Shown piece by piece: positions 1 to 8,916 of a stretch of DNA of 17,500 bases. Source of the stretch: Stramonita haemastoma (Eukaryota > Mollusca > Gastropoda > Neogastropoda > Muricidae); the NCBI GenBank assembly GCA_030674155.1, contig CM060317.1, forward strand, positions 47,029,635-47,047,134, in the 5' to 3' direction. Under the pieces are notes generated by a model, which worked only from the letters and a program-made list of their open reading frames with translations, did no database searches and was not told where the DNA came from. Made by a program: the position numbers and the translations under genes. Position 1 is the stretch's first letter. Each line of letters starts with the position of its first letter.

Positions 1-103
1 GAGTGGAAAAAGTAAAGAGAGGACTAAACTAAAGACATTTAACGCTAAAGATTTACAGGCTAAACAGTGCGATTACAAGAATGACTTCAGGAACAATGCT
101 TAG

Positions 104-228
104 AATCCATAGACCCCTGAAGTCGGAATGCAGCTACCTTAGTGGTGGACAAAAGCGGTCGCATACGCAAAAATCTCACCATTGGTGAACCTCAGGGCTC
201 TAGCAGAGGAATGAATAAAAAAAAAAAA
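104..228 (+). repeat. Dispersed repeat R, copy 1, with A-rich 3' end
   Basis: This segment shares an ordered series of motifs with 6669-6795 (plus) and 15285-15387 (minus). The motifs are GAAGTCGGAATGCAGCTACC, then TAGTGGTGG, GCATACGCAAAAATCTCACC, TTGGTGAACCTC and AGCAGAGGAA. It ends in an A-rich run (about 213-240), as a retroposed element would. No Pol III box was seen in it, so it may be only the 3' part of a SINE or LINE. From memory, a similar 3' region is common in gastropod repeats, but I could not check that. Confidence 0.6.
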
Positions 229-496
229 GATAAAAAGAAAAACAATCATAGAACTAATTTATGTGGATTTTTCTTGATTTTGTTTTATAACTTTTGTTGT
301 CTGTTTTTTGTGTTTTTAAAGTCATAGCATGTAAAAAAAACAACACCAAAAGAAATTACGAAAGGAACTCATTAAAACACCATCCATTAAAAACCAAACT
401 AAAAGGATAGACCAGAGAAAGAGCAGGGCCATGCATGTTTAAGAAATACAGCTAGCCCTCAATTATCAGACGATAAAACGTTCTTCTGCTTGGACA
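229..496. other. A/T-rich stretch, no feature seen
   Basis: A- and T-rich sequence with short homopolymer runs follows repeat R. The short frame at 142-327 reads through the end of R into poly-K and FFLILF-like sequence, and I do not regard it as coding. Confidence 0.5.
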
Positions 497-693
497 TCGG
501 AATGCATGTGCACCCTAATTTTACTAGTAGAAACGTGACAGAGGTACAGAAGATGGCATTAACCACTTGCTGAAAAGGGGTGATACCAAAAAAAGGAAAA
601 AAAGAAAAAAAGAGATGCCAGACCCTCTCCACCTTTCTTGTTACTTCTTTGTGGTTTGTTTTCTTCTCTCTATGTCTCCTGCTTGTTGGAAAG
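497..693 (+). repeat. Dispersed repeat S, copy 1, left block
   Basis: This block is homologous to 13525-13716. Shared motifs in the same order are TTTTAC, CGTGACAGAGGTACA, TGGCATTA, CCACTTGCTG, an A-rich run, CTTCTTGTTA and a TTCTTCTCT stretch. The right block of the same repeat lies at 1046-1450 and is also found collinearly in the second copy. It carries no recognised domain or Pol III promoter. It could be an old transposon, an old segmental duplication or a decayed LINE. The overlapping frame at 580-816 ends in an RERE-like simple-repeat translation and is not considered real. Confidence 0.6.
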
Positions 694-1045
694 CATACAG
701 ATAGACTGAGAGAGAGAGAGGGAAGGAGTGGAAAGGAAGAGAGGAGTGGGGAAGGGGAGGAGAGGAGAGAGTTAGGTGTTGCTTATTCTGCTTATAAGAA
801 AGCTCTTTACAGATGAGTTGTTGGGTTAGTATGTTTGCACAGTCTGGTATGCTTATTTTGAGAATTTATTTAAAATTAATGGTGTAGCTCTATGCGAATT
901 CTCTACATTTATTCTATTTTGTTATGCTGTGGAAACTTAAAAAAGAAATAAGATTAAACAAAAAACGAAACTAAATGAACCATTACCATAAAAGAATGAC
1001 TTTTTAAACGTAAAAATATTGAAGTGTGGATCCACTTCAACCAAA
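694..1045. other. Purine-rich then A/T-rich spacer
   Basis: Positions 705-770 are an imperfect GA/GGAAG purine tract. The rest is A/T-rich, with no repeat, RNA or coding signal that I can support. It separates the two blocks of repeat S. Confidence 0.45.
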
Positions 1046-1450
1046 GTTCTCATCTACCACCCATCCATTAGCCATCCACCATCCATTCAGTCCAAGATGA
1101 GGAAGAAGAGGGGTAGGAGGATGGAGGAAGAAGAAGAAGAAGAAGAGAAGGAGAAAGAAGAAGAAGAAGAAGAAGAACATGAAGACTGAAGAAAGGGATA
1201 CAGTAAGATAAGGTGGTAGGGGAGAAAAAAAAGAGAGAAAAAAAACCAAAACAAGAACGCCAATAATTATCAGCTGAGATTTCATCTTTTGCCTTTATTG
1301 AAACAGCTGCCGGGGATGGCTATGAAACAAGGATCACCTGCAGTGCAACACTGGTTCCTGCAATGTGATGACCGCAGGACAGGTTTAGACTGGAAAACAC
1401 CAGGCAGGCGGTCAGTGATAGTGCGCTTAGCACGGAGCTTCACCCCAGCT
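1046..1450 (+). repeat. Dispersed repeat S, copy 1, right block, with (GAA)n
   Basis: This block matches 14452-14815 in order: CCATCCAT motifs, a GAGGAAGAAGAAGAAG tract, an A-rich run with CCA motifs, CTGAGAT, then CAGCTGCCGG, ATGGCTAT, GAAACAA, GCAACRCTGGT, GCAAT, GATTTAGGCTG or its variant, and GCTGATCGTGTGC-like sequence. The (GAA)n tract at about 1097-1175 occupies the same place in both copies, so it was probably part of the ancestral repeat. The minus-strand frame across it is a poly-F/L translation of the purine tract and is not a gene. Confidence 0.6.
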
Positions 1451-1840
1451 TGTGTTTAGGGATCGAAAGTACAGCAGCTTCCAGAATCGTGTCAGTTTTT
1501 CACCAATGAGGGTACATTGTACCACAGTTGAGTCAGCTCTCGAAGAGCGTTATAGTGTTGCAGCATGTGTGTTGTTATGGGAAGAATGAAAACAAGACAG
1601 CCTATTGGTAGTGTTGTCTTATTCATGATCATTTTACAGTAACTGCATGCTTTGGTTTCAGTTTCCACCTCTCTATCTGTGCAATGAAATGTTTCACTTG
1701 ATTTTTGTAAAAGTTTTGCTTGTTTGTTTTTTATATGTATATGAAAAACGCATCTTATGATACATAGCAATGTACAACTTGATAAAACTGAATAAAAATG
1801 GTTTAAAAAGTTGTTCACTTGAATTTAAATTTGGTTTTGC
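1451..1840. other. Moderately complex sequence, no feature recognised
   Basis: There is no repeat match elsewhere in the window. Minus-strand frames at 1492-1818 and 1694-1939 are open, but they lack recognisable domains and the second runs into the SINE. No splice structure can be supported. Confidence 0.4.
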
Positions 1841-2091
1841 AGGGTGGAATAGCCTAGTGGTTAAAGTGTTGCAATCGCAATTAGATGGTCTAGGTTTGAG
1901 CCACCGCCTGGACACCTGTTCAAGGGGATTTTTCCCCAAGAGTTAACATCAGTGCTGACCCCACACTCAGGTTAGTCCTCCAGATGAGACTATTAACCAA
2001 GACCCGGTACGGTTTGTCAATGCGTACAGAATATTTGGGCACATACTAAACCTGGTTTTGCGTTTTCTTAAAGAATAGTGGTGTTTACCAG
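1841..2091 (+). mobile_element. tRNA-derived SINE family A, copy 1 (3' truncated or decayed)
   Basis: A Pol III A box (TAGCCTAGTGG) lies at 1850-1860 and a slightly decayed B box (GGTTTGAGCCA) at 1893-1903. After the head come a T-rich run, GAGTTAACATCAGTGCTGAC, then a diverged form of the family core ATGAGAC..TAA..CGAGGCCC, and a decayed CGTAAGAGTAGG motif. The family's 3' end (CATACACACGG, GCTTATTCCATTATC, AATAAA-like tail) is not recognisable. I infer an old, non-functional copy. It does not encode protein; family A would have depended on a partner LINE for mobility. Confidence 0.85.
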
Positions 2092-2113
2092 ATTTTGCTT
2101 AGTGTTGTTCATT

Positions 2114-2335
2114 CATTTCTCTGTCTGTCTCTCTGTCTCTCTGTCTCTGTCTTGGCTCTGTCACAACTGTACACACTACACATCACACACACCCACCATT
2201 CTCCACTACACTCACACACACTCACCTCACACACCACACACATCACACACACACACACACACACACACACCACACACACAACGCACACACACAACTCTCC
2301 TCTCTCTCAAACACACTCTCTCTCTCTCAGTCATC
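2114..2335 (+). repeat. Compound microsatellite (TCTG/TC)n-(CA)n-(CT)n
   Basis: A CTGTCTCT stretch is followed by interrupted CA repeats at about 2163-2300, including an uninterrupted CA run near 2243-2270, and then by CT repeats at about 2300-2332. Overlapping frames such as THTHTH and CVCVCV are simple-repeat translations. Confidence 0.95.
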
Positions 2336-2424
2336 ATTGTTTTCAACTTTTTTTTTTGATTTTAGGGTGTTTAGCTAAGAAGGATGTTGTTAGTGTTTGT
2401 TTCCATCTTGTCCAAGTTTTGCTA

Positions 2425-2680
2425 TTCTAATGAAATGTAGTTTGCTGTTCATTGCCAAAGGGATTCTTTCTTCAGTTCGCTCCACAGACAACATTTAACA
2501 AAGCTGACTTTTTTCCTTGCTGCTTTTCCATGCTTACAATATTTTCAGACAGAGCTAAAGATTAAGAGAAGAAAAAGGTCATACGGGTGGCGGGTCTAGG
2601 GGCTGAGGGTGTGGTGGGGGGAGGGTGGGATAAAGAAATCTGATTCAAGCCATATGGCAATATATTCATATCATTGGTTA
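2425..2680 (+). repeat. Dispersed repeat T, copy 1
   Basis: This segment aligns by eye with 5725-5985. Shared motifs are TAATGAA, TTCATT, GCCAAAGGG, TTCTGTC or TTCTTTC, AAA, CTTGCTGCTTTTCCAT against CTGGCTGCATTTCCAT, TTCAGA..GAG, AAAAAGG, GGGCGG or GTGGCGGG, GGTGTGG, and AAATCTGATTCAAGCC against AAATTTGATTTGAAACC. It is well diverged, has no open frame, and its class is unknown. Confidence 0.5.
2585..2629 (+). other. G-rich block with G-quadruplex potential
   Basis: At least six runs of three or more G with short spacers lie in 45 bases, enough for an intramolecular G-quadruplex on the plus strand. It lies inside repeat T; copy 2 at about 5908-5930 is shorter and less G-rich. Confidence 0.6.
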
Positions 2681-2774
2681 GGAATATTGAAATATGCTTA
2701 TTTTAAATTGAGAACAAATAACTGTTACATCGGGTATTTCTTAAAGTAAATCAAAACATTGGAAAAAAAACACA

Positions 2775-3000
2775 AGAAGAACAAATGTCAGCAATAAAGA
2801 AGAGTGAGAGAAGAGGAGGAGGGCAAGAAGAGGAAGGAAGGAAGGAGAGCACAAGGACGAAGAAGAAGAGGGTAAGAGGAAAGGGAAGATGTGGAGGAAG
2901 GATAAGAAAAAAGAAAAGAGGAAAAGAATAGTATAAAGAACATGAGTAGAGAGGATGAGAGAAACGCAAAAGTGGAAGAAGAGAGGGAGATAAAAACAAC
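2775..3000 (+). repeat. Imperfect polypurine tract (GAAG/GGAA-like)
   Basis: The plus strand is strongly A+G over about 225 bases, mixing AAG, GGAAG and GAGA motifs. The minus-strand frames at 2751-3060 are S/L/F-rich translations of this tract. Confidence 0.75.
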
Positions 3001-3540
3001 AAACAAAAGAGAGCTAAACAGATAACGAAAAACCTCCAACACTAGTTGACATTCAGCCATCTACCTTTAGACTTTACCAACGACTGCAGTCACATCACTC
3101 CACTCCCCAATACACCACTTTTTAGTGCATTGTTACAGTTGGTCACATAAGTCCAGTGTGAAACACAATAGCCAGTGTTCACCTACAATATATAGAGAGT
3201 ATAGGTTTGACCTTAGCAAGTATAGCAGAGTTAAGAATGCCCAGCCAGCCATCTTACAGAATCATGCATGTACCTTTGACTGTGATGGTATGCTCGAGTA
3301 GTTGTAAAGTTGGCCTGTAAAAATCGTAAACGTCTGTGTATAATGTAGTGTTATGCCTTTGGCGGTGTTAAAGGACTTCTTGTAGTAGGGGTTTGAATCT
3401 GTTCTTGCGGATGAAAGTTCACAACAGAGATATTTGTTAACGATTTTATAGTTTGTATGGTTTTTTGTGTCTTTTCCCCTTTTTTTCTTTTTCCATATCT
3501 TCGGGTTTTTGTTCCTTTTTTCTATGTATTTTATTTTATT
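3001..3540. other. Complex sequence, no feature recognised
   Basis: Composition is normal, with no tandem repeat and no match that I could see to other parts of the window. The minus-strand frame at 3262-3543 begins with a K/N-rich segment and resembles no known protein. Confidence 0.4.
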
Positions 3541-3700
3541 CATTCGTCATTTTTTCCTTGATGAATTTGTTTGCTTATATATTTATGTATGTATGTATGT
3601 ATTGATTGATTGATTCGGTCGTTTATTTATTCATTCGTTTGCTCATTTAGTGGTTTGTTTTTATCATTCATTCATGTATTCATCCAAATAGAGTGTTTTG
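3541..3700 (+). repeat. Low-complexity ATTC/TATG/GATT-rich stretch
   Basis: Short runs of (TATG)n at about 3584-3601 and (GATT)n at about 3602-3615 lie among scattered TTATTCATTCG motifs. Confidence 0.7.
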
Positions 3701-3716
3701 TCCCATCGCACAAAAT

Positions 3717-3750
<34 letters not shown>

Positions 3751-3764
3751 GAAGAGACAGAGAC

Positions 3765-3795
<31 letters not shown>

Positions 3796-3819
3796 GGACA
3801 GACAGACAGACAGACATAA
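3717..3819 (+). repeat. Compound microsatellite (GA)n-(GACA)n
   Basis: (GA)n at about 3717-3738 passes into (GACA)n with GAGACA interruptions, up to about 3815. Confidence 0.95.
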
Positions 3820-3917
3820 TGAATGAATGAATGAATGAATGAATGAATAAATGGATGAATGAATGAATGAATTGATGAATGAATGAATGATGAATGAATG
3901 AATGAATGAATGAATAA
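3820..3917 (-). repeat. (ATTC)n array on the minus strand, probable retroelement tail
   Basis: On the plus strand this reads (AATG)n with a few AATA, GATG and TTGATG interruptions. On the minus strand it is (ATTC)n placed directly after a polyadenylation-like AATAAAG segment (see 3918-4010), which suggests that the array grew from the 3' tail of a non-LTR element. The IHSFIHSF-like frame is a translation of it. Confidence 0.85.
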
Positions 3918-4010
3918 TCTTTATTTTTCAAGGGTTACAGAGTAAGCATTACATACTTTTTTTCATCCGGCCCTTGCCCTGATTAGGGAATAAAGCTAAG
4001 AAACCCCCTC
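3918..4010 (-). mobile_element. Probable 3' end of a non-LTR retrotransposon (fragment)
   Basis: Read on the minus strand, CTCTGTAACCCTTGAAAAAT is followed by AATAAAGATT and then an (ATTC)n tail. A short 3' UTR ending in AATAAA plus a simple-repeat tail is typical of CR1- or Jockey-like LINEs. No reverse-transcriptase coding sequence is present, so only the last roughly 90 bases could survive. The class is inferred from tail structure alone. Confidence 0.4.
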
Positions 4011-4129
4011 CCTACCCCTCCATACCAGCATCACCACCAACAGCAGTTCAACGAATATTTTAAAAGAAGAAAATGGTATACATTCAACAAAACGCGTCAT
4101 CCTAACTGGATACACTGATAATTATTTGA

Positions 4130-4135
<6 letters not shown>

Positions 4136-4220
<85 letters not shown>

Positions 4221-4292
4221 TGCGTGCGTGCTGCGTGTGCGTGTGCGTGTGGTGTTGCGTGTGCGCGCGTGCGTGTGCGGTGTGCGCGGTGT
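4136..4292 (+). repeat. (GT)n microsatellite with GC-containing variants
   Basis: There is a nearly pure GT run at 4136-4219 with single GG interruptions. It then degenerates into GTGCGTGC and GTGCGCGCG motifs. Alternating purine-pyrimidine sequence of this kind favours Z-DNA. Confidence 0.95.
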
Positions 4293-4433
4293 GTGTAAGC
4301 GGGAAAACAAGCAAAGTAGGCAGAAAAAGGGGAAAGAAACCATACATAAAAAATATGTAAGAATACAAATTCAATCCAACATTACAACCAAAACACTCCT
4401 CTCCATAATAAGTCTAGGATAGGCCTAGCATTA

Positions 4434-4608
<175 letters not shown>

Positions 4609-4838
4609 ATCTTCAAATTACATCGTCAGCAAAACAAACCAGTCAATATTTCAAAACACTCTCACTTCTGTAAAAAAAATAATTATCATCAATGAAATCT
4701 ATAAGCTCATAATGTGGCCAATCCTAACAAGGAAAAGAACCCCCCAAAAGCAAACAACAACAAAAAAGAGCAAGATTGTATAAAATATTTAAAAAAATCA
4801 AATAGGAGCGAAACATTTAAGGTTAGAAATACAAACAG
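4609..4838. other. A-rich spacer, no feature seen
   Basis: A-rich sequence with CAAACAACAACAAAAAAG-like runs. Nothing coding or repetitive could be supported. Confidence 0.4.
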
Positions 4839-4901
4839 ACAGATAGAGAGACAGACAGGCAGACAGACAGACCGACCGACATAGAGACAAACTGACAGAC
4901 A
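4839..4901 (+). repeat. (GACA)n microsatellite
   Basis: GACA units carry GATA, GACC and GAGACA variants, for example GACCGACCGACA near 4870-4880. Confidence 0.9.
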
Positions 4902-4917
4902 TTCACCCGTTTGATTC

Positions 4918-5092
4918 TTTATTCTCTCTCTCTCAGTCTCCTTTGCTTTTTCCTTATTCTTTCTCCTCTTCTCTTTATTTTTCTTTTTTTCTTTTTTTCA
5001 CTTTTTCTTTCTTTCAACTGTTTCTCTAGATTTGGTAGGATGTTTGGTTTGCTTCTTTGTTTGTTTGTTGTTTGTTTGTTTGTTTTCTTCTT
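4918..5092 (+). repeat. Low-complexity pyrimidine-rich stretch
   Basis: T/C-rich, with TCTCTCTC at 4923-4934 and (TTTG)n-like motifs at about 5058-5085, leading into the large CTTT/CTGT array. Confidence 0.7.
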
Positions 5093-5333
5093 TTTTTTTT
5101 CTTTCTTTCTTCTTTCTTTTTCTTTCTTTCTTTTCTTTCTTTCTTTCTTTCTTTCTTTTCTTTCTTTCTTTCTTTTCTTTCTTTCTTTCTTTCTTTCTTT
5201 CTTTTTTCTTTCTTTCTTTCTTCTTTCTTTCTTTCTTTCTTTCTTTCTTCTTTCTTTCTTTCTCTTTCTTTTCTTTCTTTCTTTCTTTCTCTCGCTTTTT
5301 ATGTCTGTCTGTCTGTCTGACTGTCTGTCTGAC

Positions 5334-5398
<65 letters not shown>

Positions 5399-5497
5399 TC
5401 TTCTTTCTTTCTTCTTCTTTCTTTCTTTCTTCTTTCTTTCTTCTTTTTCTTTCTTTCTTTCTTTCTTTCGCTTTTTATGTCTGTCTGTCTGTCTGAC

Positions 5498-5554
<57 letters not shown>

Positions 5555-5573
5555 TTCTTTCTTTCTTTAAGCG
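5093..5573 (+). repeat. Large compound tetranucleotide array (CTTT)n-(CTGT)n, internally duplicated
   Basis: The order is (CTTT)n at about 5093-5292, a CGCTTTTTATG junction at 5293, (CTGT)n at about 5303-5398 with CTGA variants, (CTTT)n again at about 5399-5468, the same CGCTTTTTATG junction at 5469, and (CTGT)n at about 5480-5553 ending in CTTT units. The junction and its first CTGTCTGA variant recur 176 bases apart, so the composite was duplicated as a unit. The long FLSFFLSF/CLSVCLSV frames are products of the repeat. Confidence 0.95.
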
Positions 5574-5724
5574 TTTTTTTCTCTTTGTATCTTCTGTTTG
5601 TCTTTTCTCTTTAATGTCTTTCTTTCTTTGTTATTGCTTTCTGGATTTTTTCTCTCCTTTCTTGATGCGTTTTGTTGTTATTTTATCTTATTTTTTTCCT
5701 GTAGTTTTTTTTTCTCTCCTTTTT

Positions 5725-5985
5725 TTTTAATGAACTGATTTATGGTTTTCATTTGCCAAAGGGTACAAAGAGGTTCTGTCCTGTTTGCTTCCGATAAACA
5801 AATCACAGAATCTGAAGTTTGTCCCTGGCTGCATTTCCATTCTTGCCCCTGTTTGAAAAAGGTGACAAGTAACACAACACATTCAGAGAGAATAGGCTGC
5901 AAAAAAGGGCGGAGGTGTGGCTTGGAGATGGCTAAAGGCTGACAACAAACAAATTTGATTTGAAACCTCAAACAAATGTATTACA
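5725..5985 (+). repeat. Dispersed repeat T, copy 2
   Basis: This is the counterpart of 2425-2680; motifs are listed there. It is cut off or overprinted at its right end by the SINE that begins near 5968. Overlapping frames on both strands (5678-5971 minus, 5742-5942 plus) show no domain. A diverged repeat in two places argues against coding. Confidence 0.5.
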
Positions 5986-6272
5986 ACTAAACCGTGTGTA
6001 AGATTCTGGGTTCGATTCCCTTACCCTTTCTTTCAAGTCCTTCGGATGAGATTTTAACCGAGGCCCCGTGTGCGAACGCACGCAGAACATCTTGCGCACA
6101 CGTTAAATCCTGTTCTGCTTTTCGTAAGAGTAGGCCATCGTGTGCCGGTGGGAACAGATGACATTTCCAAAATTGCATACACACGGGGGGACTGGATGTA
6201 AAAAGCACATCAAAGCTTATCCCATTATCCTCGATATTGAAGAATAAATAAATAAATAAATAAATAATAACA
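5968..6272 (+). mobile_element. tRNA-derived SINE family A, copy 2, with (AATA)n tail
   Basis: A perfect B box (GGTTCGATTCC) lies at 6009-6019, while the A box half of the head is decayed. The core is well kept: GGATGAGATTTTAACCGAGG, CCCCGTGTG, CAGAACATCTTGCGCACACG, CGTAAGAGTAGGCCATCG, CATACACACGG and CTTATCCCATTATCCTCGAT. The segment between head and core that contains GAGTTAACATCAGT in other copies is missing, an internal deletion. The 3' end is GAATAAATAAATAAATAA, so the tail has expanded into (AATA)n. Confidence 0.9.
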
Positions 6273-6295
6273 TACAGCTAAACTGACAGACAGAC

Positions 6296-6330
6296 ATTCT
6301 CCTCGATATAAAAGAATAAAATAAAAATGT
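6296..6330 (+). repeat. Duplicated SINE A 3' tail fragment
   Basis: TCTCCTCGATATAAAAGAAT followed by AAAATAAAAAT repeats the last bases of SINE A about 70 bases downstream of the copy 2 tail. A short ACTGACAGACAGACATT lies between. It may be a local tandem duplication or a second, severely 5'-truncated insertion. Confidence 0.55.
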
Positions 6331-6357
6331 AAAAAAAACAAAAAACATTCACTGTTT

Positions 6358-6553
6358 TATTCTCTCTCTTCTCAGTCTCTCTCTCAGTCTCTGTCTGTCT
6401 GTCTCTCTTGTCTGTCTCTGTCTCTCTCTGTCTCTCTCTCTCTCTCTCAGTCTCTCTCTCTCTCTCAGTCTCTCCTCTCTCTCTCAGTCTCTCTCACTCT
6501 CTCTCTCAGTCTCTCTCTCTCAGTCTCTCTCTCTCATCTCTCTCTCTCTCTCG

Positions 6554-6648
<95 letters not shown>

Positions 6649-6652
6649 CTTT
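6358..6652 (+). repeat. Long (CT)n tract with CAGTCTCT interruptions
   Basis: The first half is CT with regularly spaced CAGTCTCT or TGTCTCT units. The second half, about 6560-6650, is almost pure CT. It is mirror-symmetric homopyrimidine with triplex potential. SLSLSL and RERERE frames derive from it. Confidence 0.95.
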
Positions 6653-6668
6653 TGATTTCTTACTCAAA

Positions 6669-6795
6669 GACCGCATCCTCGAAGTCGGATGACGGCTACC
6701 TAAATGGTGGCAAAAACAGGTTGCATACGCAAACATTTCACCACTGGTGAACTTCGGAGCTCTAACTGAGGAAAGAACAACAACAAAAAAAAACA
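6669..6795 (+). repeat. Dispersed repeat R, copy 2
   Basis: It contains GAAGTCGGATGACGGCTACC, TAAATGGTGG, GGTTGCATACGCAAACATTT, CACCACTGGTGAACTTCGGA and CTCTAACTGAGGAAAGAA, then an A-rich CAACAACAAAAAAAAAC tail. It matches copy 1 at 104-228 in the same orientation. It begins right after the (CT)n tract. Confidence 0.6.
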
Positions 6796-6812
6796 ACTGA
6801 CCACCAGCTCCA

Positions 6813-6829
6813 CCCCCCCCCCCCCCCCC
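6813..6829 (+). repeat. Poly(C) run, 17 C
   Basis: An uninterrupted run of 17 C. Runs this long are often mis-sized in assemblies. Confidence 0.95.
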
Positions 6830-7138
6830 GTCAGGAAAGGATAAGGACATTATGGAGGAAAGAAGATCCGAAAATAATTAATTCTTATTGAAATATGAAA
6901 CTAATATGAAGCTCCCGCAGCGTTCTTACTAAAATGAAATCATTACTGAAATATAGAAGGACATGACATAAACGTTTACACACAAACCAATGCAAGTCAC
7001 AGAGCAATCCTTGAAAATGATTGAGATAAGAGCTTCAGATCTGAAACAAACGCTGATTCATCAAAGGCAAAGAACCAGGTACTGTTCAAAGGCCACTGTT
7101 GCTCTTCTATCATTTTCCATCTTGTCTTTCCTTCTGTG
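6830..7138. other. Complex sequence, no feature recognised
   Basis: Ordinary composition. A plus-strand frame opens at 6990 and runs into the minisatellite; it has no recognisable domain, and I do not call it. Confidence 0.4.
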
Positions 7139-7575
7139 GCATCCAAGTGCTGCTACCCCCATCTCCAAGTGCTTCTACCCCCTCTTCAGTGTTGCCATCC
7201 CCCTCTCCAAGTGCTGCTACCCCCTCTCCAAGTGCTGATACCCCTCTCTAAGTGCTAATACCCCATCTCCAAGTGCTGCTACCCCCCCTCTCTAAGTGCT
7301 ACTACCATCTCTCTAAGTGCTGCTACCCCTTCTCCAAGTGCTGCTACCCCCTTCTCCAAGTGCTACTACCCCCTCTCCAAGTGCTGCTACCCCCTTCTCC
7401 AAGTGCTGCTACCCCCTTCTCCAAGTGCTGCTACCCCCTTTTCCAAATGCTGCTACCCCCTTCTCCAAGTGCTGCTACCCCTTCTCCAAGTGCTGCTACC
7501 CCTTCTCCAAGTGCTGCTACCCTTCTCCAAGTGCTGCTACCACCCCTTTCAAGTACTGCTAACACCGCTCTCTAC
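7139..7575 (+). repeat. Minisatellite, about 20 units of about 21 bp (CCAAGTGCTGCTACCCCCTT type)
   Basis: Units read CCAAGTGCTGCTACCCCCTT followed by CT, with lengths from 19 to 25 bases set mainly by the number of C and of CT. The left part is the most diverged (GCTTCTACC, GTTGCCATCC, GCTAATACC), the middle units are nearly identical, and the right end decays to AAGTACTGCTAACACC. In frame it would give PSPSAAT heptads, but unit lengths that are not multiples of 3 break the frame repeatedly, so coding is not supported. Confidence 0.95.
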
Positions 7576-8215
7576 GCCCTCTCCATTTAACGCGATCTTA
7601 CGACACCTTGCCGCACACCATTCAGTGTAAAATATTCATAAGTAGAAGTCCAGAAGATTAAAAAAGTGAAATAGTCATAGGGCCAACTGACAAGAGAAGA
7701 CACTGCTGCGTTTGTGGCTGGATCAATGTGACAGGCTTCGTGAGCCTGTAGTGATGCAAGACAGGTAGGGGGGGGGGGGGGTATCACTATTACACTGCCA
7801 GCTAACGATGGGGTAGTATAACAGTTTGTTGCCGAGTCAAGCGACTGTCAAGGGAAAGACGTCGGCACGTGATTACTGTGACTGAGTCTCTCCGGGGATA
7901 GGTTTATACATATATATATTTTATAAGTCTGCAGAATCTCAAGGCTAGGCTCTGAGAGATCAGTGGCAAAGACACTCCTCAGAAAGAAGCAATAGCGAGG
8001 TCTCTGTAAAAAAAAAGTGGAGGCACGAAGGATTTCTTCATCCATTAAGTCATTTGTGTTTTATTGATGTGGTCAGTTAGGGATGGGTTTTGTCACCTGG
8101 TTGTATTTTTGTGGGTTTTTTTTTGTAATATTCATGTTGTCTGTATTAAACATAGTGTCTTCCCCACCTACTCGCCTCTCATCATCCGTCCTCCCTTACG
8201 CGTTACCACACAGGC
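7576..8215. other. Complex sequence with G14 run, no gene recognised
   Basis: This stretch holds a run of 14 G at 7768-7781, a short perfect hairpin at 7731-7749, and a small (TA)n at about 7906-7919. Frames on the minus strand (7587-7787 and 7848-8045) have no recognisable domain. Confidence 0.4.
7731..7749 (+). other. Short perfect inverted repeat (hairpin)
   Basis: ACAGGCT, a 5-base TCGTG loop, then AGCCTGT. It is a 7-bp perfect stem with no T run after it and no neighbouring gene, so probably chance. Confidence 0.4.
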
Positions 8216-8395
8216 ATCACACATACACACACATGTACTTACACGCACATACGCACGCACACGCATGCATGACCTTACACACCACCACACCTGCACGCAC
8301 ACACACATACACACTCAAACACACACATATGCATGCACACGCACATACCAGCACACACCACACACACACACACACCACCACACACACACCTACAT

Positions 8396-8429
<34 letters not shown>

Positions 8430-8500
8430 GTTCACACGCACACACACACGCACACACGCACACACACACATTCACACACACACAAATACACACACACAGA
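8216..8500 (+). repeat. Imperfect (CA)n array with CG and CATG variants
   Basis: CA repeats interrupted by CACGCACG, CATGCATG and CACCACC, with a pure run near 8398-8428. The HTHTHT and VCVCVC frames are simple-repeat translations. Confidence 0.95.
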
Positions 8501-8574
8501 CCCCGTCCCTTATCATCCTTTTTTTGCATGTTTTTCCGTTCCCGTTTGTCTTCATTCTAGCTTCTATACATTAT

Positions 8575-8916
<342 letters not shown>

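Noticed and set aside
1037..1285. Minus-strand frame with poly-F and poly-L, suggesting a membrane protein
   Set aside because: It is the complement of the (GAA)n and GGAAG purine tract inside repeat S, and the equivalent segment in copy 2 encodes a different, broken frame.
3680..4000. CRISPR-like or regularly spaced array
   Set aside because: The units are pure tetranucleotides without spacers; there are no cas genes, and the genome is evidently eukaryotic.
4911..5570. Long plus-strand frame (219 codons) rich in L, S, F and in CLSV motifs
   Set aside because: It is the translation of (CTTT)n and (CTGT)n; tetranucleotide repeats stay open in all frames, and parallel frames give the same pattern.
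7252..7590. Possible repetitive protein with PSPSAAT heptads
   Set aside because: Unit lengths vary between 19 and 25 bases, so the frame shifts between SKCCYP, LLQVLLP and PSPSAAT; all three frames are open.
7885..7990. Third copy of repeat U next to the small TA run at 7906
   Set aside because: Only short words are shared (ATAAGTCT-like, GCTCTGAG-like) and their order is uncertain; not distinguishable from chance by eye.
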